DNA of 64,000 nt, from NCBI RefSeq assembly GCF_020892095.1, contig NZ_AP024845.1, positions 620,001-684,000 on the forward strand, in the 5' to 3' direction. The notes below the pieces were generated by a model, which was not told the DNA's origin, ran no database searches, and worked only from the letters and a program-made list of their open reading frames with translations. A program made the translations under genes and the position numbers. This document shows, one piece after another, positions 28,116 to 36,001 of the stretch (position 1 is the first letter of the stretch; every line of letters begins with the position of its first letter). Origin of the DNA: Claveliimonas bilis. Lineage in GTDB: Bacteria; Bacillota; Clostridia; Lachnospirales; Lachnospiraceae.

Positions 28116-28167
28116 AGTTTATTATAATATATCATTCCCGTCTATATAATTCAAGTATATATAAACT
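28116..28167. promoter_or_regulatory. AGTTTAT dyad between lipoprotein and HTH genes
   Basis: AGTTTATTATA (28116-28126) faces TATATATAAACT (28156-28167), a long dyad in the divergent intergenic region with TATAAT at 28145-28150. It is a plausible operator for the neighbouring HTH protein. Confidence 0.5.
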
Positions 28168-28185
28168 ACAAAGGCGGTGTGACAA

Positions 28186-28518
28186 GTGGATTACTATATG
28201 ATCGGTCAGAGAATACGAAAATTTAGAAAAGCTCATCCCTTTTCACAAGAAGAATTGGCTGAAAAAGTCGGCATCTCAACTACACATATGAGCCATATCG
28301 AAACTGGTAACACAAAATTAAGTCTGGCAGTTTTGGTAAAGCTTGCCTTGATATTGGAAGTCAGCACAGACGACATTTTGTTTGATTCTCCAGTAGGAAA
28401 TAAAAGCGACCTTATGAAAAAAATCCAAAGTTCGCTGGAACAGTGTACTCCGCAAGAATTAGCAATTATCCTTGATCTTGTAGCAGCCACTAAAATTTCT
28501 CTCAAAAAGTATCTATAA
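28186..28518 (+). CDS. XRE-family HTH regulator
   Basis: 110-residue DNA-binding protein. The HTH (about residues 7-66) contains FSQEELAEKVGISTTHMSHI and LSLAVLVKLALILEVSTDDI; a helical tail (70-110) likely dimerises. The GTG at 28186 is chosen because AAGGCGG lies a normal distance upstream, while the ATG at 28198 is about 20 nt away. Divergent from the lipoprotein operon across a dyad, so probably its repressor and autoregulator. Confidence 0.85.
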   Translation: MDYYMIGQRIRKFRKAHPFSQEELAEKVGISTTHMSHIETGNTKLSLAVLVKLALILEVSTDDILFDSPVGNKSDLMKKIQSSLEQCTPQELAIILDLVAATKISLKKYL

Positions 28519-28566
28519 AAAATGATTTTCTCCTATAAGAAAAAACTGCAAAGAGGAGAACACCAG

Positions 28567-28836
28567 ATGAAACCATTTATCATTTACCTTATTTTTATTA
28601 ATATCCTTACCTTTTTCATCTATGGCCTGGACAAACACAAAGCCCGGAAAAACAAATGGCGTATTCCCGAAAAGCAGCTGTTCTTCCTGGCTTTTATAGG
28701 GGGAAGCATAGGCGCCGAAGCGGGGATGCTCTGTTTCCGCCACAAAACAAAACATCCCCGCTTTATGATCGGCATCCCTGCCATCTTCCTTCTTCAATTG
28801 TGTCTTTTATTCGGAATAGCGTATGCGGTCAATTAG
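28567..28836 (+). CDS. DUF1294 membrane protein
   Basis: 89-residue two- to three-helix membrane protein of the DUF1294 family: FIYGLDKHKARKNKWRIPE, FLAFIGGSIGAEAGM and RHKTKHPRFMIGIP are its signatures. AGAGGAGAACACC precedes ATG 28567. Its last 11 codons plus stop lie in a 44-bp sequence also found at the end of the FtsX gene (29866-29909), so its natural C-terminus may have been replaced. Function unknown. Confidence 0.8.
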   Translation: MKPFIIYLIFINILTFFIYGLDKHKARKNKWRIPEKQLFFLAFIGGSIGAEAGMLCFRHKTKHPRFMIGIPAIFLLQLCLLFGIAYAVN

Positions 28837-28845
28837 GCTCATCCT
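28802..28845 (+). repeat. 44-bp direct repeat, copy A
   Basis: Identical over 44 bp to 29866-29909, same orientation. It covers the end of the DUF1294 gene. The 1064-bp interval between copies contains the Fic gene. Confidence 0.95.
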
Positions 28846-28860
28846 CTCTTTTAAGCATAG

Positions 28861-28892
28861 AAAAAGGACGCATCCGCCTTTGGACACGTCCT
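28861..28892 (-). terminator. Terminator after the fic gene
   Basis: AGGACG...CGTCCT stem extended to about 11 bp with two G-U pairs, followed on the minus strand by TTTTTC. Confidence 0.75.
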
Positions 28893-28913
28893 CATCTTTC
28901 TGTGATTCTTATT

Positions 28914-29711
28914 CTATCTGTTTTGTATATGTTTCATTTCTTTTCTCTGTTTCTCCCGATCTTTGGAAAGTTTCAAAGCCAGACTGCTGACTCTTTCAAA
29001 AGATTCCTGTTCGCTTTTCAACAAAACATAGACCATTTCTGAGAAATCTTCTCTTTTGTCATACCTTCTGAACGCTTCTCTGTACTTTCCGGTCGGCGGG
29101 ATTGACACAGGCAGGAAACCGCTGTTGATCAACTGCTGATTTATGATCATCCTCCCGGTCCTGCCATTCCCATCTAAAAAAGGATGGATCCGTTCAAAAC
29201 GGACATGACTGGCTGCAATCTTTTCAAAAATCTCTTTCACAGTCGCCGCCTCTGTATTTGTCTCCCTGATCCATTCTTTCATGAGCGCCGGAACATCCTG
29301 CGGATCCGGCGGGTAGTATACGGCTTCAGACAGATTTCCAATGTAAACTGTGGTTTCTCTATATTCTCCCTGCATATGTCTGATATAGCCATTCGCCTGC
29401 CTGATCCACTCTTCATCAATGGTTTTTTTTACAAATGGAAGCAGCATTTTCTGAATTGCATAGTAAGCATTTTTTGCATCTGTATATTCAGCATAGGTAT
29501 GGTTCGATCTTACTTCATCATAATCAATCACAGCGATCGTTTCTTCCAGTGACAGAGTATTCCCCTCAATTGCATTCGTACTCCATGAAAATCTCCTGGC
29601 AAAATCTTCCGTAAACGGCTGACTGATCAGTGGGTTTTCCAAATGCTGAAAAATTTCTTCTTTTTCTGCTTCAATCTGTAAGATCCGATTTTCGTTGTCA
29701 AATAATGGCAT
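28914..29711 (-). CDS. Fic-domain protein (AMPylase type, class II)
   Basis: Fic enzymes usually transfer AMP from ATP to a target hydroxyl. The 265-residue protein has the full active-site motif HPFLDGNGRTGR (176-187) and an N-terminal inhibitory motif TNAIEGN (45-51) of the S/T-x-x-x-E-G/N kind, so it should be self-inhibited (class II). GGGAGGCAGATAT precedes ATG 29711. No antitoxin is adjacent, consistent with a built-in inhibitor. It lies between 44-bp direct repeats and opposite to DUF1294, suggesting insertion of this gene as a unit. The target is unknown. Confidence 0.93.
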   Translation of the reverse strand: MPLFDNENRILQIEAEKEEIFQHLENPLISQPFTEDFARRFSWSTNAIEGNTLSLEETIAVIDYDEVRSNHTYAEYTDAKNAYYAIQKMLLPFVKKTIDEEWIRQANGYIRHMQGEYRETTVYIGNLSEAVYYPPDPQDVPALMKEWIRETNTEAATVKEIFEKIAASHVRFERIHPFLDGNGRTGRMIINQQLINSGFLPVSIPPTGKYREAFRRYDKREDFSEMVYVLLKSEQESFERVSSLALKLSKDREKQRKEMKHIQNR

Positions 29712-29865
29712 GATATCTGCCTCCCAATATAAAATAAATGACGGTCTCGGGTAAAAGAGACACCCCTTGCATTTTTGATTCTTTCTCTTCACAACAGTAT
29801 ACCACACAACTGCCTGCTTATCTATCAGAAAGAATATTCTGTCTTTTCCATACTGCTGCAATAGC

Positions 29866-29909
29866 GTCTTTTATTCGGAATAGCGTATGCGGTCAATTAG
29901 GCTCATCCT
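29866..29909 (+). repeat. 44-bp direct repeat, copy B
   Basis: Identical to 28802-28845. On the minus strand it encodes SLIDRIRYSE, a natural-looking FtsX-family C-terminus, so this is probably the original copy. Confidence 0.95.
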
Positions 29910-32360
29910 TCGGAAATTCCTGGAAATTACGTAAGTGAGAATAAGCTGAATGAGCGCTACCGCTGCAGCAAGTATCACTGCCGGAAGAATCGGGTAATGG
30001 TAGGACGTTACATTCATCAGATTATTCACTTCCATATAATGGAACACGCCATACCCTGCCGCGCTTCCGATTCCCAGCGCAACAAGCAGCGTACCTGCCG
30101 TATAGAAAGCTCCCTCCATCTGCAGCATACGGATCAGCTGCTTTTCAGAAAGGCCGATGGCCTGTATCATGCCCAGTTCTCTTTTTCTTGTGTAGATGCT
30201 GTTGATCATCGTGTTGATCAGATTCATCACCCCGATCCCACCGAGGATGGCAAGAAACGCATATCCCAGCAGACTTATGATCTGCATTCCGCTTCTCCAT
30301 GTATTCAGATGTTCATCATAGGTGTCTGTTTCCAGATAAGGACTGGTGGAAGCCAGCGCATCGAGCTGCCTGAAAGCTTCTTCTTTCTGATCAGGATCCA
30401 CTGTAATAACACAGGTATCATTTAAATTTGCGGAAGTATACTCCGCCAGCACGCTGTCCGGCAAAAGGAATCTGCTGCTTAATATACCGCTGGGAAGCTC
30501 CGTAATTCCCGCAATTTCAAATGTCTTCTCTACCGTACCCTGATCGGTGATTATGGAGATATCCAATGAATCCCCCACTCCAAGCTCCGGGAACCAGTGC
30601 GCCACATTATCATCCATCACAATCTTGTCTCCCTTTTCCAGCTCTTCATAGGTTACATCCCCCTCTATAAGTCCGTCCTCGATCACAGAGGCATAGGATG
30701 GATCAAACCCCTGGATACCAGGCGTTAATATTTCCCCTTCAGGATCAAGCTCTGTAAGGATACCGTAGATCATCGTCTTGACCTTCACCTCTTCCACACC
30801 GGAAATCTGCCGGATCCGGCTGATAAATTCGTCGCTTAAGGGATTATTCTGCATCAGGTTCTTCCAGGAGCGGTCCGGATTCATCTTATCATTCTCCCAG
30901 CTGTCCACGTAAATTTCGTAATCGCCTTCAAATTCTTCCTTGGCAATCTCCTTTGGATCTGCACAGTGGATCACTGTTGCCACTACCATAAAGAGGATCC
31001 CGATCACTCCCATTGCAACAACCGTAAGTACGGTACGCTTTCTGTTTCTGCTTAAGTTCGCTCTTGTCAAGCGTGAAAGGCTAAGTTCTGTAAAGCCTTT
31101 CCTCTCCTTCTTTTTCCCCGGCTTTTCTCCGTTGTAACGCATAGCCTCCACCGGCGAGATCTTTGCCGCCAGATTCATCGGTTTTACAAGAGATAAATAC
31201 ACCGTAACTACCACAGCAGCGATCGTAATGAGATACAGCCACCAGTGAAGGAGTTGCACATCGCCGCTTTTCAGCAGGTCAATACAGAGCTGATTGAATC
31301 CCGGTTCACTGTATCTTGTCTCAATACCGGTAGAAATCTCAAACATGGTCTCTACAATGGGCCTTGCAGTAAAACTTCCGATCAAAAGGCCAAGCGGCAG
31401 CGCAATAACCGTTACAAAAACCCCTTCCCGGAATACCATCTGCCGGATCTGACGCTTCGTTGCCCCGATCGCTTTCAGACGCCCGTATTCCTGTACTTTG
31501 GGAGTAATCGTAATGTAGTAAATGCTGTAGATAGTCAAAATGCCTGCTGCCACCACCACCAAAATGATACACGCTATCCCTGCATAGGAAGCAGGATCCA
31601 CATAATTTGCCAGCAGATAAGAATTATTCATAACAACATTGTCTTCAGAGACATCGAAATCTTCCGCAATATTCTTTGCCTCTTCCTCGATGGCGTCTGT
31701 TGTTTCAATGCTTCCCGACACATTCTGCAGACGGAACATGACACGATATTCTCTCTCTTCTGCCGGTATCACACTTCTCATGTAATCCAGAGAAAAGAGG
31801 GCTGCATAGGATTTCTTCTCTTCGTTAATATCTGCCTTTAAAAAACCGCTGATCTGAAAAGTATCTTCTGTCTGATAACCCAGGCCTCCATCCTCTACCA
31901 GCTGGAAAGGAAGAGTAATCTCATCTCCCACCCGTGCGTCCTCCAGACCATATTCTTCCAGCATCTGCCTGGGCAGCGCAATATCTTTCTCTCCAGACGG
32001 GAAGGTTCCCTCTTCCAGCTCTATCTTATTGTAGCTGATCCCCAAACTGTCCATGGCAAGAAACAAAATATCCGAATCGTCATCCACGCCATAGGCAAAA
32101 TCCTCCCGGATTCCCATATCTTCAATCAGATTATGGGCTTTCAGCTTCTTTACATTTTCTTCGGAAACCTGCCGGTACATAACATGGTAAGTGGGATAGT
32201 ATTCATTGACTGCCGCAAATTCCACAGATATTGTTCCAAATCCTATCGACAGAACCGAGAAGATCAGAAGTGTGGTCAGTAAAATGGCCACACCGCTTAT
32301 GATATTTCTCGTACGGTTCAGTTTTAAATTGGCAAATGCCGTCCTTGTTACTGTCTTCAT
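29871..32360 (-). CDS. FtsX/MacB-type ABC permease, large
   Basis: 829-residue permease with the duplicated FtsX layout: a first helix at residues 18-40, a large extracellular domain (45-255), three helices (260-405), a linker, then a second copy starting near residue 455 with extracellular domain and three helices to the end. The phrases YGRLKAIGATKRQIRQMV and ELGMIQAIGLSEKQLIRML are the paired family motifs. Its start overlaps the ATPase stop in ATGA. Such permeases, with a nearby two-component system, usually export or sense antimicrobial peptides. The last codons lie in the 44-bp repeat. Confidence 0.92.
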   Translation of the reverse strand: MKTVTRTAFANLKLNRTRNIISGVAILLTTLLIFSVLSIGFGTISVEFAAVNEYYPTYHVMYRQVSEENVKKLKAHNLIEDMGIREDFAYGVDDDSDILFLAMDSLGISYNKIELEEGTFPSGEKDIALPRQMLEEYGLEDARVGDEITLPFQLVEDGGLGYQTEDTFQISGFLKADINEEKKSYAALFSLDYMRSVIPAEEREYRVMFRLQNVSGSIETTDAIEEEAKNIAEDFDVSEDNVVMNNSYLLANYVDPASYAGIACIILVVVAAGILTIYSIYYITITPKVQEYGRLKAIGATKRQIRQMVFREGVFVTVIALPLGLLIGSFTARPIVETMFEISTGIETRYSEPGFNQLCIDLLKSGDVQLLHWWLYLITIAAVVVTVYLSLVKPMNLAAKISPVEAMRYNGEKPGKKKERKGFTELSLSRLTRANLSRNRKRTVLTVVAMGVIGILFMVVATVIHCADPKEIAKEEFEGDYEIYVDSWENDKMNPDRSWKNLMQNNPLSDEFISRIRQISGVEEVKVKTMIYGILTELDPEGEILTPGIQGFDPSYASVIEDGLIEGDVTYEELEKGDKIVMDDNVAHWFPELGVGDSLDISIITDQGTVEKTFEIAGITELPSGILSSRFLLPDSVLAEYTSANLNDTCVITVDPDQKEEAFRQLDALASTSPYLETDTYDEHLNTWRSGMQIISLLGYAFLAILGGIGVMNLINTMINSIYTRKRELGMIQAIGLSEKQLIRMLQMEGAFYTAGTLLVALGIGSAAGYGVFHYMEVNNLMNVTSYHYPILPAVILAAAVALIQLILTYVISRNFRRMSLIDRIRYSE

Positions 32361-33028
32361 GCTCTCACCACCTTACCGTCCTCGATCAGGATCATCCGAT
32401 CTGCCATCTGCGCGATCGTCTCATCGTGGGTGATCATTACAAGCGTCTGTCCATATTCTGTCACACAGCTCTTCAGGAGACTGACTACTTCAATCTCATT
32501 TTTGGAATCCAGATTTCCTGTCGGTTCGTCTGCCAGGATAATAGCCGGACGTGAAGCAAGCGCGCGGGCAATAGCAACTCTCTGCTGCTGACCGCCGGAC
32601 AGAGTGCTCGGCAGCGCATGGAGTTTATCCTCTATTCCAATACGGCGGACAATACTCATCACAAAATCCTGATCTACCTTTCTCCCGTCCAGTCCAATGG
32701 GAAGAACAATGTTTTCCCACACATTCAGAGATGGAACCAGATTATAGCTTTGGAAGACAAAACCGATCTTCCTTCTGCGAAATACTGCCAGCTTTTCATC
32801 TTTCAGCTTGAAAATATCTCTGCCCTCGATCAGCACTTTTCCGGAATCCGGCCGGTCCAGCCCTCCCAGCATATGAAGAAGCGTACTTTTCCCGGAACCG
32901 CTTCTCCCGACGATGGCTGCAAACTCTCCCGGGATGATCTGAAGATCGGTATGATCTATAGCCTTGACAAGGTTATCCCCTGTCCCGTAATACTTTACCA
33001 AATCTACTGTTTCTAATATTGCCTTCAT
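32357..33028 (-). CDS. MacB/LolD-type ABC ATPase
   Basis: 223-residue ATPase partner of the FtsX permease. Walker A GRSGSGKST, signature LSGGQQQRVAIARAL, Walker B ILADEPTGNLDS and switch His in MITHDE are all canonical. AAGGAGGCATATTAC precedes ATG 33028; the longer reading to 33061 is dropped. Its promoter region (33060-33093) carries two 8-bp repeats 11 bp apart, suited to activation by the upstream response regulator. Confidence 0.94.
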   Translation of the reverse strand: MKAILETVDLVKYYGTGDNLVKAIDHTDLQIIPGEFAAIVGRSGSGKSTLLHMLGGLDRPDSGKVLIEGRDIFKLKDEKLAVFRRRKIGFVFQSYNLVPSLNVWENIVLPIGLDGRKVDQDFVMSIVRRIGIEDKLHALPSTLSGGQQQRVAIARALASRPAIILADEPTGNLDSKNEIEVVSLLKSCVTEYGQTLVMITHDETIAQMADRMILIEDGKVVRA

Positions 33029-33059
33029 GTAATATGCCTCCTTCTTCGGTTCTGGCATC

Positions 33060-33093
33060 ATTATATCTTTCCAGACTTACAGGACACTTACAG
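33060..33093 (-). promoter_or_regulatory. Activator-type promoter of the ABC-FtsX operon
   Basis: Minus strand: CTGTAAGT twice, 11 bp apart (33086-33093 and 33075-33082), overlapping the place of a poor -35 and upstream of -10 TATAAT (33060-33065). This fits an OmpR-family activator, probably the regulator at 34260-34931. Confidence 0.6.
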
Positions 33094-33111
33094 AAACCAT
33101 AACAAATTTGT

Positions 33112-33145
33112 AAGAAAAAGGGACAGACTTATGAAGCTCTGTCCC
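33112..33145 (-). terminator. Terminator after the kinase gene
   Basis: 8-bp stem GGGACAGA/TCTGTCCC followed on the minus strand by TTTTTCTT. It separates the regulator-kinase unit from the ABC operon. Confidence 0.8.
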
Positions 33146-33156
33146 GCCGCTTATCT

Positions 33157-34287
33157 TTATAAAGGAAGAGTCACAATAAAATTGCTCCCGCTCCGCTGTC
33201 CTTTTCTGACACTGATCGTTCCTCCCTGATCTTCCAGTATTTTCCTGGAAAGGTAGAGACCTACTCCTGAGCCGTCCATCGCCTTAACCTTCTCACTCTC
33301 TCCCCGGAAAAATCGCTGAAAAATCTTGTGCATCTCGCCGGAAGGGATGCCGATTCCCTCATCCTCCACCTCGATCATAATATAGGAAACCAGTTCCGTT
33401 ACTTTTATTGTGATCTTCGTACCTTCTCCGGAATATTTCACTGCATTGTCCAGAATATTGACAAACGCCTCACCTGTCCACTTCGGATCATGCAGGATCT
33501 GGCGATCCTCAAATTCCTCCATGGAAATATCTATGTTCCGGCGGTACGCTTTCATATAAACGCTGCTGACCGCCTGGGTCAAAGTGCTTCGAAGACTGGC
33601 TCTCACAGGAGAAATACGGATCATGTCCGCTTCCAGCCGGGAAAGGTGAACAAAGGAATCAAGAAGAGTTTCCAGTTTTGCCACTTCCTCTGCCTCCCTG
33701 GCAGTAAATTCATCTTTCTCTTCTTCCGTCAGCTCTGTAGACTGTGTCAATTCATAGCTCATTTTCAAAGCAGCCATAGGAGTCTTCAGCTGATGAGAAA
33801 TGTCGGTGATCAGACTTTTTGTTTCCTGTTCTTCTCTTCGCAGTCTTTCTTCTGTCCGGTCAAAGCTCATTTTCAGCTCTTTCAGCTCTTCTTCCAGGCG
33901 CTGTTTTTCTTCTGTCTCCCGCTGGCGCTGCTTTGCACTTCCCGCTCCGATCAGCACCACCCCTAAGGAGCCAAGGAGAAAAACACCTCCCATGACTGCC
34001 GCATATCCTCCGATTGTCTGAAAAAACCGTATATCCGCTGCACGGTAGCCATATCGTTCCAATATTTCCTGTCCGGCGGACACCTCTCCTTCGGACGCTT
34101 CTCCTTGAAAGATCTCCACATACTCCGCTTCGCGGCCGGGATCCAGAGATACAAGGGCCCCAAGTTTCCTCTCTTCTTCCTTTTGCACGGCATTTCCCGC
34201 CGCAATGAATAGAATTCCTTCTGCCAGCAGAACAAGAAAAAGCAGCCCTGCTATCAGAGCTACTCTTTGAGACTTTCTTCTGTCCAT
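33157..34287 (-). CDS. Sensor histidine kinase
   Basis: 376-residue membrane kinase. Helix 1 is at residues 10-32, a short extracytoplasmic region of about 60 residues follows, then helix 2 (93-115), a coiled coil (120-160), the H-box ISHQLKTPMAAL, N-box NILDNAVKY, and ATP-lid motifs DEGIGIP and GSGVGLYLSRKI. The start ATG 34287 overlaps the regulator stop by 28 nt. With the response regulator it should control the downstream ABC-FtsX operon. The signal is unknown, probably a cell-envelope antimicrobial. Confidence 0.93.
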   Translation of the reverse strand: MDRRKSQRVALIAGLLFLVLLAEGILFIAAGNAVQKEEERKLGALVSLDPGREAEYVEIFQGEASEGEVSAGQEILERYGYRAADIRFFQTIGGYAAVMGGVFLLGSLGVVLIGAGSAKQRQRETEEKQRLEEELKELKMSFDRTEERLRREEQETKSLITDISHQLKTPMAALKMSYELTQSTELTEEEKDEFTAREAEEVAKLETLLDSFVHLSRLEADMIRISPVRASLRSTLTQAVSSVYMKAYRRNIDISMEEFEDRQILHDPKWTGEAFVNILDNAVKYSGEGTKITIKVTELVSYIMIEVEDEGIGIPSGEMHKIFQRFFRGESEKVKAMDGSGVGLYLSRKILEDQGGTISVRKGQRSGSNFIVTLPL

Positions 34288-34931
34288 ATATATCCGAGCC
34301 CCCTCACATTCCGAATATAGTCATTCCCGATCTTCGATTTCAGCCTGCTGATATTAACCGGAACTGTATTTTCATCCACAAACTGCCCGTCCAGATCCCA
34401 TACTTTCTCAAGGATCTGTTCTTTTGATACAATCTGCCCTGCATTTTCCAGAAGGAACATCAAAAGCTGCAGCTCTTTTTTACTCAAGGAAACAGGTTCC
34501 TTATTTTTGTATGCCTTCATCTCACTGTAATTCACGGAAATTTCCCCTGACCGGATCAGCGCACCATCACTGCCCAGACGTCTCATAAACGCATGAACCT
34601 TGGAGACCAGCACCATAAGACTGAAGGGCTTTGTCATATAATCGTCCGCCCCCAGATCATAAGCATTTACCATATCGATCTCCGAATCAAGCGCAGTGAG
34701 GAACAAAATAAATACATTGCTTTTTTTGCGGATTCTGGCGCAGAAATCCAGACCGCTCCCGTCAGGGAGGTTGACATCGCATATGACAAGATCGATCCTG
34801 CCGGGTACAAAAAGTTCTTCTGCCTCCTTCAGGGAGAAGGCAGAAGATACTTCATATCCCTCTTTTTGCAATTTCAGTGTAATTCCATGATTCAGATTTT
34901 TGTCATCTTCCAGCAATAGTATCTTTTTCAT
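34260..34931 (-). CDS. OmpR-family response regulator
   Basis: 223-residue regulator. The receiver has EDD (residues 8-10), phospho-Asp in VICDVNLPDGSG and Lys in MTKPFS. The winged helix contains LSKKELQLLMFLLENAGQIV and the wing GLGYIW. The start codon directly follows the stop of the ArsC/Spx-like gene (TAAATG), with only a weak RBS, suggesting coupled translation. Upstream half of the regulator-kinase pair; likely binds the 11-bp-spaced repeats at 33075-33093. Confidence 0.93.
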   Translation of the reverse strand: MKKILLLEDDKNLNHGITLKLQKEGYEVSSAFSLKEAEELFVPGRIDLVICDVNLPDGSGLDFCARIRKKSNVFILFLTALDSEIDMVNAYDLGADDYMTKPFSLMVLVSKVHAFMRRLGSDGALIRSGEISVNYSEMKAYKNKEPVSLSKKELQLLMFLLENAGQIVSKEQILEKVWDLDGQFVDENTVPVNISRLKSKIGNDYIRNVRGLGYIWTEESLKE

Positions 34932-35273
34932 TTAAAATGTCCACTCTTTTTCCCGAAATCCTACTAAAATCCTGTTATCATCGATCAGAAGAGGACGTTT
35001 TACCAGCATTCCGTCGCTTGCCAGAAGCTCTATTTTCTCCTCATCGCTCATGGTATCCAGCTTATCTTTCAGTCCCAGTTCCCGATATTTCATTCCGCTG
35101 GTATTGAAAAATTTTCGGATCGGATATCCGCTCCTTTTGATCCATTCTGTCAGCTCTTCTTTTGTCGGATTATCCTCTACAATATGACGGTCCTCAAATG
35201 TCACTTTGTGTTCCTCTAAATATTTTTTTGCACGCTTGCAAGTAGTGCATTTCGGGTATTCAATAAATAGCAT
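34932..35273 (-). CDS. ArsC/Spx-family thioredoxin-fold protein
   Basis: 113-residue protein of the arsenate reductase/Spx/YffB superfamily. The CxxC is in EYPKCTTCKRAKKYLEEH. Family residues follow in KFFNTSGMKYRELGLKDKL and KRPLLIDDNRILVGF. The double-cysteine form fits the YusI/Spx-like clostridial group better than a dedicated arsenate reductase, and no ars genes are nearby. It sits between a cytidylate kinase-like gene (1 nt) and the response regulator, read as one unit. Exact role unknown. Confidence 0.85.
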   Translation of the reverse strand: MLFIEYPKCTTCKRAKKYLEEHKVTFEDRHIVEDNPTKEELTEWIKRSGYPIRKFFNTSGMKYRELGLKDKLDTMSDEEKIELLASDGMLVKRPLLIDDNRILVGFREKEWTF

Positions 35274-35274
35274 G

Positions 35275-35904
35275 CTATACTCCTTTCTCCTTTGATCTGT
35301 AAATTGCCTCCAGAGCGTCCACGATTCCCTCTACTCCCATGAGGCTGGCATTGAACAGGATCTGATGAGATTCTATGCTCCCCCAGTCTCTTCCTGTATG
35401 TGCTTCGTAATAAAGTTTCCTCTCCCGATCCGTCCGTTTGATCTTGTCCCACGCCTGCTTTTCCGTCAGCTTGTATATGCGCGAGATTCTCCGGATCCGG
35501 TCCTCTTTGAATGCATGGATAAACACGTGGATACAGCTGCTGTAATCACCCAGTATATAATCCGCACATCTTCCAACAATAACGCAGGAGCTGCGGTCAG
35601 CCAGTTTCTTCACAAGTTCTGTCTGTACCCGGTACATACGATCACTTAGTGGTTCTGTATCTTCCCCGCTCATAAATGTGGTATAATCACCCAAATTTAC
35701 AACATAGGCAGACAAAAATCTTCCCAAAACTGTCTCATTGAGGTTTTCGGCTGCTTCATTGCTGATTCCGATTTCCTGGGCTGCCATATGGATTAAATTC
35801 TTATCATAAAGAGGGATATTCAGTCTCTGGGCAAGCATATTCCCGATCTCATGCCCGCCGCTTCCAAACTGCCGTCCAATGGTAATGATGGTATTCTCCG
35901 TCAT
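35275..35904 (-). CDS. Cytidylate kinase-like family protein
   Basis: 209-residue P-loop kinase of the PF13189 (cytidylate kinase-like) family. The P-loop region is IITIGRQFGSGGHEIGNMLA, followed by LYDKNLIHMAAQEIGIS and VIVGRCADYIL. Clostridial genomes usually have a true cmk elsewhere; these shorter relatives have no settled substrate. AAAAGGAGCTGATTCAT precedes ATG 35904. It is followed after 1 nt by the ArsC/Spx-like gene. Confidence 0.87.
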   Translation of the reverse strand: MTENTIITIGRQFGSGGHEIGNMLAQRLNIPLYDKNLIHMAAQEIGISNEAAENLNETVLGRFLSAYVVNLGDYTTFMSGEDTEPLSDRMYRVQTELVKKLADRSSCVIVGRCADYILGDYSSCIHVFIHAFKEDRIRRISRIYKLTEKQAWDKIKRTDRERKLYYEAHTGRDWGSIESHQILFNASLMGVEGIVDALEAIYRSKEKGV

Positions 35905-36001
35905 ATGAATCAGCTCCTTTTCTATTTATTTTCTTGCCTTTATTATACTTCACCTTACAGACAATATACAAGGGGAATCGCTGTCTCTTCCGGCAATAAT
36001 G

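Noticed and set aside
28914..29711. Fic/antitoxin toxin-antitoxin pair
   Set aside because: The inhibitory motif is within the protein (class II) and no antitoxin ORF adjoins.
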